From positions 3,658,001 through 3,722,000 of the forward strand of contig NZ_AP031500.1 of the NCBI RefSeq assembly GCF_042847215.1: a stretch of DNA of 64,000 nt, in the 5' to 3' direction. The notes under the pieces are model-generated. The model saw only the letters and a program-made list of their open reading frames with translations, had not been told where the DNA came from and did not search any database. The stretch is from Gilvimarinus japonicus (GTDB lineage Bacteria > Pseudomonadota > Gammaproteobacteria > Pseudomonadales > Cellvibrionaceae). The translations under genes and the position numbers were made by a program. This document shows positions 17,375 to 26,306 of the stretch, in pieces (positions within the stretch are counted from its first letter, which is position 1; every line of letters starts with the position of its first letter).

Positions 17375-19348
17375 ATGATCCACCCCCACTTGGTAATCAC
17401 CCACAGCGCGCTAGCGCTCACACTGCTGGCAGGTGCGGCACAGGCCGAAACCTTTACCCTGCAATCGCCCGACGAGCGCTTATCGGTCAATATCGACGTG
17501 GCGCAAAAAGTAACTTGGTCAGTCAACTTAGATGACGCACCCGCCATCGCCCCCAGTACCATTGGTTTAACCGTAAAAGGGCTGGGCGATATTGCCAGCG
17601 AAGCCAAGTTGATCAGTGTTGATCGCAACGAAGTAAACACCCGCCATAGCCCGGCGGTAAAACATAAATCCGCCGATATTACCGAGCACTACCGCGAGCT
17701 ATCACTGCGGTTTGATAACGAGTTTGGCGTTGACTTTCGCGTTTACGACGACGGTGTTGCCTATCGGTTTGTGGGCGAATACAGCGAGCCCATAACCGTC
17801 CAAGACGAAACCATGGCGCTCAACTTTCCCGCCGGCGCCACCACGCTCTTTCCCGAAGAGGAGTCCCTCATATCCCACTACGAGCGGCTGTATGTACCCA
17901 GTAAAGTTGCCGATATTACCCCCGGACGCTTTGCCTCACTGCCCGCTTACATCGGCGTTAACGACATTAACATCGTCTTTACCGAGGCCGATTTATACGA
18001 CTACCCCGGTATGTTTTTATACGGCACCGGCCAGGATGGCTTTAGCGCCGGCTTTAGCAATCTGGTAACTGAAGCCACGCCTATGGCAGGCTCGGAAGAT
18101 CGCAACCAAAACCTTAGCTTTGGCGACGCCATTGCTCAGACCCAAGGCGACCGCCATTACCCATGGCGCGTGGCCGTCATCAGCGACGACGACGGCGCTT
18201 TGGTCGAGAGCCAGCTGGTCTGGCTGCTGTCGCGCGCAAACCAACTGGACGATACCAGCTGGATTAAACCCGGTCGTATCGCTTGGGATTGGTACAACGC
18301 CAACAACTTATTTGATGTGGATTTTAAATCGGGCATCAACACCCAAACCTACAAAAGCTATATCGACTTTGCCGCCGACTACGGTCTTGAATACGTTATT
18401 TTGGACGAGGGCTGGACCAAATCCACCACCAATTTATTAGAGATGAACCCCGACATCGACGTGCACGAGCTGGTGCGCTACGGCCAGAGTAAAGGCGTCG
18501 AGATTATTCTCTGGGCTCTGTGGGGGCCACTCGACCAAGACTACCAAAACATTTTAAAAACCTATGGTGAGTGGGGCGTGGCTGGCATTAAAACCGACTT
18601 TATGCAGCGCTCCGACCAAGAAATGGTCAACTTTTACGAGAAAATCGCCCGCGAGGCGGCCAAACACGAGCTACTGGTAGACTTTCACGGCGGCTTTAAG
18701 CCCGCCGGCCTGCGCCGCGCCTACCCCAATGTGATGAGCTACGAGGGCGTAAAAGGCAACGAGAACAACAAATGGAGCGCCGACGTCACCCCCGAGCACA
18801 CGGTAACCTTGCCCTTTATTCGCATGGTGGCCGGCCCCATGGACTTTACCCCAGGTGCGCTGCGCAACGCGCACATAGCCAACCACCACATCAGCCACTA
18901 CCGGCCGGTTAGCCTTGGCACTCGCGCCCACCAAGTGGCCATGTACGCCGTGTACGAAAGCGCGCTGCAAATGCTGTGCGAGTCACCCTCCACCTACCGC
19001 CGCGAGCCAAAAGTCACCGAGTTTATCAGTCAGTTTCCCGCCGACTGGGACGAAACCCACGTGCTTGACGCCCAAATAGCCGATTATATTTTGGTGGCCC
19101 GACGCAACGGCGATAATTGGTACATAGGCGCTATGACCGACGACACCGCGCGCACCTTAACCATCGACTTTAGCTTTCTGGGTGAGGGTAAATTCACCCT
19201 CACCGCCCTGCGCGACGGCATTAACACCGAGCACTTTGCCGAAGATTATAAAATCGAAACCCAAGCCGTACAGGCCAGCGGCAAACTCACCATCAACCTC
19301 GCCTCCAGTGGCGGCTGGGCCGGCGTGATCAAACTAACCGAGCAATAG
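17375..19348 (+). CDS. Glycoside hydrolase family 97 (probable retaining alpha-galactosidase type)
   Basis: 657 residues with a signal peptide ending AGAAQA. Domains of GH97: N-terminal beta-sandwich (about 25-280), (beta/alpha)8 catalytic barrel (about 290-560; IAWDWYNANNLFD, YVILDEGWTKS, GIKTDFMQRSDQEMV, SYEGVKGNENNKW) and C-terminal sandwich. Asp408 in KTDF aligns in my reading with the nucleophile of retaining GH97 enzymes; inverting SusB-type members lack it. The LGEGKFTLTALRDGINT tail is typical. Periplasmic alpha-glycoside breakdown, substrate not certain. Confidence 0.9.
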   Translation: MIHPHLVITHSALALTLLAGAAQAETFTLQSPDERLSVNIDVAQKVTWSVNLDDAPAIAPSTIGLTVKGLGDIASEAKLISVDRNEVNTRHSPAVKHKSADITEHYRELSLRFDNEFGVDFRVYDDGVAYRFVGEYSEPITVQDETMALNFPAGATTLFPEEESLISHYERLYVPSKVADITPGRFASLPAYIGVNDINIVFTEADLYDYPGMFLYGTGQDGFSAGFSNLVTEATPMAGSEDRNQNLSFGDAIAQTQGDRHYPWRVAVISDDDGALVESQLVWLLSRANQLDDTSWIKPGRIAWDWYNANNLFDVDFKSGINTQTYKSYIDFAADYGLEYVILDEGWTKSTTNLLEMNPDIDVHELVRYGQSKGVEIILWALWGPLDQDYQNILKTYGEWGVAGIKTDFMQRSDQEMVNFYEKIAREAAKHELLVDFHGGFKPAGLRRAYPNVMSYEGVKGNENNKWSADVTPEHTVTLPFIRMVAGPMDFTPGALRNAHIANHHISHYRPVSLGTRAHQVAMYAVYESALQMLCESPSTYRREPKVTEFISQFPADWDETHVLDAQIADYILVARRNGDNWYIGAMTDDTARTLTIDFSFLGEGKFTLTALRDGINTEHFAEDYKIETQAVQASGKLTINLASSGGWAGVIKLTEQ

Positions 19349-19621
19349 CCGACAGGCGCGAGCTACTCGTTAGCTCGCGCCTTTTTGGCCCATATTTACC
19401 CTTTAATCTAACGACCAGACTTTCTTCCGCTCAGTCGTGGAGTCAACACTCTAGCTAAAGATGTAATCGGGGCTACCGCCCCAAAACAACATCTAATTAG
19501 GAGCAATAAGCGAGCTCCAAAACGCTATTGCAACCGGCTCGCCTGCCCACGCATTCTCCCGCCGCGAGCAACATGGCATAATGCCCGACGTACTCCTTAT
19601 CACAACGCCAGAGAGAACCCC

Positions 19622-20170
19622 ATGCCGTCTTTGCAAGATCAGCTGAAAAATGCGGGCTTAATCAACGAGAAAGAAGCCAAGCAAATTCAAAAAGACAAGC
19701 GCAAGCAAACCAAGCAAGCGCGTAAATCCAAGCAGGTGGTGGTGGATGAAACCAAACAATCGGCGCAAGCCGCCCGCGCCGAAAAAGCCGAGCGCGACCG
19801 CGAGCTAAACCGCCAGCGTCAGGCCGAAGCCGAGCAAAAAGCCATTGCCGCGCAGATTAAACAGCTAATTGAAACCCACCGTCAGCCCAAGCTTGCTCAG
19901 GGCGAGAGCGAGGTGGATTACAACTTTACCGACGGCAAAACCATTAAAAAGCTGCTGGTGACGCCGCGGGTGCAACAGCTTCTAATGCGCGGCCAGTTAG
20001 TCATTGCCAAGCTTGGCGATGGTTATGAGCTGGTGCCACGGGTGGTCGCCGACAAAATCGCACTGCGTGACCAAGCCTGCATTATTGTCACCAAAGGCCC
20101 AGTCGACGACGAGCCGGACGAGGACGATCCATACAAAGATTACGTGATCCCCGACGATTTAATGTGGTAG
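19622..20170 (+). CDS. DUF2058 family protein (YaiL-like)
   Basis: 182 residues. N-terminal half is a long highly charged helix or coiled coil (KEAKQIQKDKRKQTKQARKSKQ.., residues about 18-85). The C-terminal half has the DUF2058 signature YNFTDGKTIKKLLVTPRVQQLLMRGQLVIAKLGDGYELVPRVVADKIALRD and an acidic tail. E. coli YaiL is called a nucleoprotein or polysaccharide-related protein, but function is unsettled. Starts well after GH97; 7 nt before the xylanase gene. Confidence 0.85.
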   Translation: MPSLQDQLKNAGLINEKEAKQIQKDKRKQTKQARKSKQVVVDETKQSAQAARAEKAERDRELNRQRQAEAEQKAIAAQIKQLIETHRQPKLAQGESEVDYNFTDGKTIKKLLVTPRVQQLLMRGQLVIAKLGDGYELVPRVVADKIALRDQACIIVTKGPVDDEPDEDDPYKDYVIPDDLMW

Positions 20171-20177
20171 CCAACCC

Positions 20178-21317
20178 ATGACAATTAACCGCAGAGCCCT
20201 ACTGACCCGCTCGGCCGCACTCGCTGGCGCCTTGGCCCTAAGCAAACAAAACGCGATAGCTAAAGCCCTAGAGCAAACCGGCCTAAAAGAGCTCTACCAA
20301 GACGACTTTTACCTCGGCACCGCTATTGGCCACGCTCGCTTAACCAACCCGCCGACAGGCTTTAATGCCTTAGTCGCCCGCGAGTTTAACGCGCTCACTC
20401 TTGAAAACGACATGAAATGGGAGCGCGTACACCCCCAACCCGAACAGTGGGTGTGGGAGTACGCCGACAAATTTATAGCGCTGGGCGAGCAACACAAAAT
20501 GTTTATGGTGGGGCATGTACTGGTGTGGCACTCGCAAACCCCACCTTGGGTGTTCAACGACAAAAACGGCAACCCGGTATCGCGCGAGGTTTTGCTGGCG
20601 CGCATGAAGAGCCACATCGACACTCTGGCCGGCCGCTACCGGGGCCGAGTGCATGCCTGGGATGTAGTCAACGAAGCGGTAGACGAAGACCAGGGCTGGC
20701 GCCAAAGCCCTTGGTTTAAACAAATCGGCCCGGATTTTATCGAACACGCGTTTCACTACGCCCGTGCAGCGGCGCCCGACGCGCACTTGATGTACAACGA
20801 CTACAACATGCACAACCCCGGCAAGCGCCAATGTGTGGTGGACATGATTAAACGGTTTAAACAGACCGGCGTACCCATCGACGGCGTAGGCATGCAGGGC
20901 CACATAGGGCTAGGCTACCCGGATATCACCGAGTTTGAAAAAAGCATTAAAGCCTTTGCCGCCGCCGGCGTGGCCGTGCATATTACCGAACTAGACCTAG
21001 ATGTACTGCCCACCGCGTGGGAGCACATTGGCGCCGAGATCTCTGACAACTTTGCCTACGCCGACGAGCTAAACCCCTACCCCGACGGCTTGCCCGCCAA
21101 GATAGAAGCGCAACTTGCCGAGCGCTATGCCCAGTGGTTTGCACTATTTTTAAAACACCGCGACAGCATTGCCAGAGTCACCCTCTGGGGCACCGGCGAT
21201 AGCGAGTCTTGGAAAAACAACTTTCCGGTGAGGGGCCGCCGCAATTATCCGCTCTTGTTTGATCGCGATTATCAGCGCAAATCCGCCTACCACAGCGTCG
21301 CTGCGCTAAGAAAATAA
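20178..21317 (+). CDS. GH10 endo-1,4-beta-xylanase
   Basis: 379 residues. N-terminal NRRALLTRSAALAGALALS is a twin-arginine-like export signal. A single GH10 (beta/alpha)8 barrel fills the rest, without carbohydrate-binding modules: NALTLENDMKWERVHP, GHVLVWHSQTPPWVF, acid/base Glu166 in WDVVNEAVDE, nucleophile Glu around residue 270 in HITELDLDV, and the closing RVTLWGTGDSESW. Cleaves xylan backbones or, given no CBM, internal xylo-oligosaccharides in the periplasm. Its presence with GH97 and CE4 genes points to a polysaccharide-degrading lifestyle. Confidence 0.95.
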   Translation: MTINRRALLTRSAALAGALALSKQNAIAKALEQTGLKELYQDDFYLGTAIGHARLTNPPTGFNALVAREFNALTLENDMKWERVHPQPEQWVWEYADKFIALGEQHKMFMVGHVLVWHSQTPPWVFNDKNGNPVSREVLLARMKSHIDTLAGRYRGRVHAWDVVNEAVDEDQGWRQSPWFKQIGPDFIEHAFHYARAAAPDAHLMYNDYNMHNPGKRQCVVDMIKRFKQTGVPIDGVGMQGHIGLGYPDITEFEKSIKAFAAAGVAVHITELDLDVLPTAWEHIGAEISDNFAYADELNPYPDGLPAKIEAQLAERYAQWFALFLKHRDSIARVTLWGTGDSESWKNNFPVRGRRNYPLLFDRDYQRKSAYHSVAALRK

Positions 21318-21474
21318 TGGCCGCGAACCCAGACCTTATTATGATGACGCCGCAATATTTGCTATATTGCGCCCCAATTGGCAAAACCGCGCCAAAGCGC
21401 TTCTCTCACCGGCGCCGCGTCGCTAACCTGCCCCATTGATTCAATGGTCACCAACAACGTATCAGGATGACTCG

Positions 21475-22191
21475 ATGGCAGATCCCTGCTTTCAAATAAA
21501 AGGCACCAGCGTCACTAGCATGGTGCTGGATCTATACCACTATCAAAGCGATGAATTTTCCCGCACACTTGCGCAAAAGGTGCAAACAGCGCCGCTGTTT
21601 TTTACCGGTTCGCCGCTGTTTCTTAACCTCGCCTCCTTCAACGGCGAGCTAAGCAAAGAGCAGCTGCAAGAGATCATCAAGCACTGTCAGTCGCAGGGTT
21701 TTCAATTGTTCGGCTGTAAAGGTGGCAGCGAGCCACAGGCCAAACTGGCTAAAGATCTAGGGCTGGTGCATTTGCCCGCCTCGCGCGCGCGCCCTGACAA
21801 AACCGAGCAGCCGCCCGAGCAAGAGCCCGAACCTGCGGCCAGCCCGGCGCCAGAGGCTACCAGCCGCCCCACACGTATTATCGAGCGCCCGGTGCGCTCG
21901 GGGCAGCAGATTTACGCCGAGGGCTCTGATCTAATTTTGCTGGCACAGGTCAGCGAGGGCGCCGAAGTCATTGCCGATGGCAACATCCACGCCTACGGCC
22001 CATTGCGCGGGCGCGCCCTGGCCGGTGTACGCGACAACCCCAATGCGCGCATTTTTTGCCAACAACTTGAGGCCGAGCTGGTATCCATTGCCGGACACTT
22101 TGTACTCAACGACACCCTGCGGGACAGTTGCTGGAAGCAACCGGCACAGATTTTTTTACAAGACGATTCCATTGAAATTGCCGCACTGTAA
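21475..22191 (+). CDS. minC: Septum site-determining protein MinC
   Basis: 238 residues from ATG 21475 (AGGA 7 nt ahead); the frame is open further upstream but with no MinC similarity. FtsZ-assembly inhibitor. N-terminal domain 1-100, a Pro/Glu/Ala-rich linker (about 105-135), then the C-terminal beta-helix with the signature RSGQQIYAEGSDLILLAQVSEGAEVIADGNIHAYGPLRGRALAGV that binds MinD and forms copolymers. First gene of minCDE. Confidence 0.96.
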   Translation: MADPCFQIKGTSVTSMVLDLYHYQSDEFSRTLAQKVQTAPLFFTGSPLFLNLASFNGELSKEQLQEIIKHCQSQGFQLFGCKGGSEPQAKLAKDLGLVHLPASRARPDKTEQPPEQEPEPAASPAPEATSRPTRIIERPVRSGQQIYAEGSDLILLAQVSEGAEVIADGNIHAYGPLRGRALAGVRDNPNARIFCQQLEAELVSIAGHFVLNDTLRDSCWKQPAQIFLQDDSIEIAAL

Positions 22192-22219
22192 ATAGTGCCA
22201 AACACATTGAGGAAACACC

Positions 22220-23029
22220 GTGGCTAAAATTATTGTTGTGACTTCGGGTAAAGGCGGGGTGGGTAAAACCACCTCCAGTGCCGCTATATCTACCGGGCTG
22301 GCATTGCGCGGCCACAAAACCGTGGTGATTGATTTTGACGTGGGCCTGCGCAACCTGGATTTAATTATGGGTTGCGAGCGCCGCGTGGTGTACGACTTTG
22401 TCAACGTCATCAACAAAGAGGCCTCGCTGAAGCAGGCCTTGATTAAAGACAAACGCACCGATGGACTGTTTATTTTGCCCGCCTCGCAAACCCGGGACAA
22501 AGACGCCCTCACCTACGAAGGTGTCGAGGCAGTGCTGGACGAGTTGGCCAAAGACTTCGACTACATCATCTGCGACTCACCAGCGGGTATCGAGCAAGGC
22601 GCGCAAATGGCGCTCTACTTTGCCGAAGAAGCCATCGTCGTCACCAACCCCGAGGTATCCTCGGTGCGTGACTCCGACCGTATTTTGGGTATCTTGCAAA
22701 GTAAATCACGGATGGCAGAGCAAGGCAAAGCGGTTAAAGAGCACTTGCTGTTAACTCGCTACAACCCCTCGCGCGTGGCCAGTGCCGAAATGCTAAGCGT
22801 TGCGGACGTCGAAGAGATTCTCGCCATCCCGCTACTGGGCGTAATCCCCGAGTCCGAGGCCGTACTCAAAGCCTCAAACCAGGGCGCACCTGTGATTCTC
22901 GATACCGAGTCGCAAGCCGGTCAAGCGTACCAAGATGCCGTGTCTCGCCTGCTGGGCGAAGAAGTCGAGCATCGCTTTTTAGAGCAAGCGCAAAAAGGCT
23001 TCTTTAAGCGATTGCTGGGAGGCAAGTAA
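22220..23029 (+). CDS. minD: Septum site-determining ATPase MinD
   Basis: 269 residues, GTG start with GAGGAAAC ahead. Deviant Walker A motif SGKGGVGKTT, switch region DFDVGLRNLDLIMGCERR, CDSPAGIEQGAQMAL, and the C-terminal amphipathic membrane-targeting helix FFKRLLGG. ParA-type ATPase that recruits MinC to the membrane and oscillates with MinE. Overlaps minE by one base (TAATG). Confidence 0.97.
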   Translation: MAKIIVVTSGKGGVGKTTSSAAISTGLALRGHKTVVIDFDVGLRNLDLIMGCERRVVYDFVNVINKEASLKQALIKDKRTDGLFILPASQTRDKDALTYEGVEAVLDELAKDFDYIICDSPAGIEQGAQMALYFAEEAIVVTNPEVSSVRDSDRILGILQSKSRMAEQGKAVKEHLLLTRYNPSRVASAEMLSVADVEEILAIPLLGVIPESEAVLKASNQGAPVILDTESQAGQAYQDAVSRLLGEEVEHRFLEQAQKGFFKRLLGGK

Positions 23030-23286
23030 TGGGCATACTTGATTATCTGCTAAAGAAAACCAAACCCACCTCGTCGGCCTCGGTGGCAAAAGAGCGACTG
23101 CAAATTATCGTCGCCCACGAGCGCAGCACCCGCGGCCAGCCGGATTATTTACCGCTAATGCAGCAAGAAATCATCGAGGTCATTCGCAAATACGTCGAGA
23201 TTGACCAAGATCAGGTATCGGTGCAGCTCGATAACGCCGACGACTGCTCGGTGCTGGAACTGAACATTACCCTGCCAGAGCGTTAG
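23029..23286 (+). CDS. minE: Cell division topological specificity factor MinE
   Basis: 85 residues. Membrane-targeting N-terminus (MGILDYLL), the MinD-contact helix ASVAKERLQIIVAHERS, and the C-terminal dimerisation domain ILE-type LELNITLPER. Stimulates MinD ATPase and drives pole-to-pole oscillation. Translationally coupled to minD through the 1-nt overlap. Confidence 0.97.
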   Translation: MGILDYLLKKTKPTSSASVAKERLQIIVAHERSTRGQPDYLPLMQQEIIEVIRKYVEIDQDQVSVQLDNADDCSVLELNITLPER

Positions 23287-23541
23287 TGCGCGCGGCGGGT
23301 TCAGCCCCTCGCCCGTTTGTGCTCGCAGCGCCCGGTTACCAGACCCCGCTACCAACCGGGCGCGCGAGCTTTACCTTGCCTAACAGACACGCGGCTAGCG
23401 ATCGCGTTACAATAGCGCCTTCCTGCTGGCCCGCGCCACGCAAACCCTCATAATTAAAACACCTATAGTCACTACTCTACCGGTCCGCGCCTCGCGTGTT
23501 ACCGGCGCTGTCGTTATAGCTGTTTTGCAACGGAAGAATTC

Positions 23542-24765
23542 ATGACCGATATTGCACCGGCACAATCCACCCCTCGCCTTAGCAAAGGCGCCATGTTAAT
23601 GATTGAAATTGCCCTCGCCATTGGCGGCTTTGGCATCGGCACCGGCGAATTCGCCACCATGGGCCTTATGCCTGCCATAGCCGAAGGTTTAGGGGTATCC
23701 GAGCCACAAGTAGGCCACGTAATCAGCGCTTACGCACTGGGCGTGGTGATCGGCGCGCCGCTGCTGGCGATTGCCGGTGCACGTCTGTTTCACCGTCATT
23801 TACTGTTGCTGCTAATGGGCTTTTACGCCCTGGCCAATATCGCCAGCGCCTTTGCGCCCAATTACGAAAGTTTGTTGGTTATGCGCTTTATCGCGGGTTT
23901 ACCTCACGGCACCTACTTTGGTGTGGCCGCCTTGGTGGTCGCAAGCCTTGTGCCGCCCAGTCAGCGGGGCAAAGCCGTTAGCCGGGTAATGATCGGCCTC
24001 ACCCTCGCGGTACTTATCGGCAACCCGCTCGCTACCTGGCTGGGGCAATCCATCAGCTGGCGCTACGCGTTTGCCTTAGTCGGCGGCTTATCGGTGTTAA
24101 CCGTAGCGCTCATACTGTGGTTTGTGCCACTAAACAAACAGCAAGTACGCAACAACCCACTGCACGAAATAAAAGCTTTTAACCGACCGCAGGTGTGGCT
24201 GGCGCTGCTGATCGGCGCCACCGGTTTTGCCGGTGTCTTTGCCGTGTTTAGTTATCTGGCCCCCACTATTTTGCACGTCACCGGCGAAAGCAAAATGTGG
24301 ATTCCTATCGCTATGGCCACCTTTGGCCTGGGCGGTTTTACCGGGAATATTGTCGGCGGCTGGCTATTTGATAAATACCAGTTCAAAGCGGTAGGCGGTG
24401 TTCTGCTGTGGAGCATTTTTATTTTACTGCTCTACCCCCAAACCACCTCCGAGCTGTGGAGCATTTTACTGGCGACGTTCTTAGTCGGCACCGTGGTCGC
24501 GGTATCGCCACCACTGCAAACCCACCTAATGGACGTGGCCCCCGGCGCGCAAACCTTATCCGCCGCGTCACACCACGCCGCCTTTAACACCGCCAACGCC
24601 ATAGGCCCCCTACTGGGCGGCATGGCCATCAGCGCAGGGTTTGGCTGGAGCTCGACCGGCTACGTCGGTGCCGCCACCGCCGTGGTGGGTTTAGTGTTTT
24701 TTGTGCTTGCCTGGCAACTGCAGGAGCGAGAAGCGCGATTGCTCAGCAACACAGCGACAAGCTAA
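23542..24765 (+). CDS. MFS transporter, AraJ/Bcr-like drug or sugar efflux type
   Basis: 407 residues with about 12 hydrophobic segments. Motifs of the DHA1/AraJ group: GIGTGEFATMGLMPAIAEGLGVSEPQVGHVISAYALGVVIGAPLLAIAGARL in the first helices, LPHGTYFGVAALVVASLVPPSQRGKAV, and in the second half QTHLMDVAPGAQTLSAASHHAAFNTANAIGPLLGG. Export of sugars, drugs or metabolites; substrate unknown. It is the last core gene before cassette array 1. Confidence 0.88.
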   Translation: MTDIAPAQSTPRLSKGAMLMIEIALAIGGFGIGTGEFATMGLMPAIAEGLGVSEPQVGHVISAYALGVVIGAPLLAIAGARLFHRHLLLLLMGFYALANIASAFAPNYESLLVMRFIAGLPHGTYFGVAALVVASLVPPSQRGKAVSRVMIGLTLAVLIGNPLATWLGQSISWRYAFALVGGLSVLTVALILWFVPLNKQQVRNNPLHEIKAFNRPQVWLALLIGATGFAGVFAVFSYLAPTILHVTGESKMWIPIAMATFGLGGFTGNIVGGWLFDKYQFKAVGGVLLWSIFILLLYPQTTSELWSILLATFLVGTVVAVSPPLQTHLMDVAPGAQTLSAASHHAAFNTANAIGPLLGGMAISAGFGWSSTGYVGAATAVVGLVFFVLAWQLQEREARLLSNTATS

Positions 24766-24901
24766 ATGATTACCCGCGCTTTAACGGATTGTTAGCAACT
24801 AAAAAGGCACTGCCTGTGTGTCTGTTTGCGTCTTTCTATGTGCCATATCCAACACCTTCGTCGTAGTAAAGCTAACGATAGAAGGTGTCTACTTATTATG
24901 G

Positions 24902-24990
24902 GGCAACACGGTTGTGTAGCGCCCTGCCATACAGCACGAGCTTAGGAGTGTCAGCAGCCGAAGGCTGCAAATATAAGCCGTTTGTTAAGC
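24902..24990 (-). repeat. attC-like site 1 (array 1, distal end)
   Basis: GTTAAGC at 24984-24990 with the preceding CCGTTT is a good R'' end. The opposite box is weak (GGGCAAC near 24902), as is common at the distal end of arrays. A central GCAGCC/GGCTGC hairpin lies at about 24954-24968. The left boundary is uncertain. Confidence 0.5.
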
Positions 24991-25359
24991 ATTCGGGACC
25001 ACCACAATTTGAAGGTTATCTCTATAGACTATACTACCGGGCTCATCGGCCAGTCTAACGTGCACTGTAATTCCGTGCTTTCGAAGTAACTGGGCAACCG
25101 AAAGCGATTTGTCTAAGTGTTCCGACACACTAAGTTTGAACCAGCTTTGTGCTCTGAATTTAATAGTATTGCAGATGGGCCTCTCAAAGCAGGCGGGGTT
25201 CTTTAGGCTAAAATTGAACCAACTCGCGACGTTTATGTACCAGACATGTTCCCGAAGACTCATCGAACCCTTACGCTTAGCGTCACCCATAGCAGCGAAA
25301 ATTCCCTTAGCGCACGATGAATCGCTGAACTGTAAATCCGTTTCGAATCGTATATACAT
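24985..25359 (-). CDS. Cassette hypothetical protein
   Basis: 124 residues, not recognised. No signal peptide or membrane segment. It is bounded by attC-like sites on both sides, and its TAA stop is supplied by the GTTAAGC box of the attC. The ATG lies directly at the neighbouring site. The sequence has a WFNFSLKNP..WFKLSVSEHLDKSLSVAQLLRKHGITVHVRLAD stretch that reads like a small alpha/beta domain. Typical orphan integron cassette product. Confidence 0.6.
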   Translation of the reverse strand: MYIRFETDLQFSDSSCAKGIFAAMGDAKRKGSMSLREHVWYINVASWFNFSLKNPACFERPICNTIKFRAQSWFKLSVSEHLDKSLSVAQLLRKHGITVHVRLADEPGSIVYRDNLQIVVVPNA

Positions 25360-25360
25360 A

Positions 25361-25480
25361 TGCTCACGCCTTGCTCACCGGCACATACTGCGGAGAGCGT
25401 TTTTGTGTGAAACTGGAGCGAAGCGACATACACAAAAACGAGCGTAGAAGTATGTGTCCGCGTGCAGCAACTTGTTAGAT
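25361..25480 (-). repeat. attC site 2
   Basis: 120 bp. R'' end GTTAGAT (25474-25480). The R' box is degenerate: GCTCAC where CTAAC is expected. A very strong central stem, CGTTTTTGTGT / ACACAAAAACG, surrounds GGAGCGAAGCG, with an outer CCGGCACATACT/AGTATGTGTCCG stem. Large VCR-like form. Confidence 0.72.
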
Positions 25481-25488
25481 TTTTGTTG

Positions 25489-26022
25489 CTATTCAAAATC
25501 GAAAGCGTCAGATGCATGACCACTTTCGATTAATTCTAAACCATTGAAGCTCACCCCAGCCCCATGCTCATCTTCCCAAGTACAGCCAAATTCTATACCA
25601 AACCTAGGCTCACTTTTGGTACCACTTCCCTTCACATGAATAGCGACGACACCACAAAGCTTAGTAAGCTCTTCGAATGACGAGATTTCGGGAACAACTT
25701 CGTCAGGATTTTCATCAATGAGACTTTCGATAACAAGATCACGCATCTCCCAGTATTGCTCGACAAAAGATTTAAGGGATGCCTCTAACAATTCCTTCCC
25801 ATTCGCTTCTACCCAATTTACGACCTCTAGAAAAACCTCTGTATCTAAGGCTTTGTCGCAACAAAAATGTACGTCACCATCGGAAGATTCAGAACTAGAG
25901 ACTGCACCATAAATGCCATTTCTAATTTGCAAGCCAGCAAAACCATCGACAACCTTCGAAGTATATTTAAAATACTCATCCACATTGGTTTCAGGATATC
26001 TTGGTGGATTTACGTTATACAT
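25489..26022 (-). CDS. Cassette protein, possibly DUF6985-like
   Basis: 177 residues, acidic, soluble. The C-terminus FGIEFGCTWEDEHGAGVSFNGLELIESGHASDAFDFE resembles the WxxEHG(x)G region of DUF6985-type proteins, which are often found in immunity or cassette contexts; this is from memory and not certain. Preceded by a weak ribosome site (AGGAGAATT). It lies between attC 2 and attC 3, so it is a single-gene cassette. Confidence 0.65.
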   Translation of the reverse strand: MYNVNPPRYPETNVDEYFKYTSKVVDGFAGLQIRNGIYGAVSSSESSDGDVHFCCDKALDTEVFLEVVNWVEANGKELLEASLKSFVEQYWEMRDLVIESLIDENPDEVVPEISSFEELTKLCGVVAIHVKGSGTKSEPRFGIEFGCTWEDEHGAGVSFNGLELIESGHASDAFDFE

Positions 26023-26038
26023 TAATTCTCCTGATGAA

Positions 26039-26110
26039 ATCTAACGCCCGCAACACCGGACAATTTGGAGCGAAGCGGAAAATTGTTCCGAGTGCTTGCG
26101 TTTGTTATAC
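26039..26110 (-). repeat. attC site 3
   Basis: 72 bp; ATCTAAC (26039-26045) to GTTATAC (26104-26110). The stem CCGGACAATTT pairs with AAATTGTTCCG, with single unpaired bases, around GGAGCGAAGCGG. The outer GCAACAC/GTGCTTGC arm carries the extrahelical base typical of attC bottom strands. Confidence 0.85.
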
Positions 26111-26261
26111 GTTACCTGCACCATCTTCGCGATGTCTAAATTCGGCCAAAACTGGACATTGAATTAAGTAAACTGTCCCCGGAACTGATCAATATATCTT
26201 CCTAGACTGGGGTCATAATCCCGATAGTAGTTATAAACTAATCGAGTAATTCATTATAAAT

Positions 26262-26286
26262 CCCCCCGTCCATATGAACGGGGGCG
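26262..26286 (-). terminator. Hairpin after the giant cassette gene
   Basis: A near-palindrome (CCCCCGT...ACGGGGG around CATATG) followed on the minus strand by an AT-rich stretch. It lies about 20 nt past the stop of the 1298-residue gene, so probably its transcription terminator. No long T run, so strength is uncertain. Confidence 0.5.
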
Positions 26287-26306
26287 TATCAATTCAAACT
26301 AATCAC

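Noticed and set aside
24766..24901. Additional attC at the left end of array 1 (TTAACGGATTGTTAGCA near 24781)
   Set aside because: Boxes are present but too close (under 20 bp) and no arms pair; a nearby ACACCTTC/GAAGGTGT hairpin is more likely a terminator-like structure after the MFS gene.
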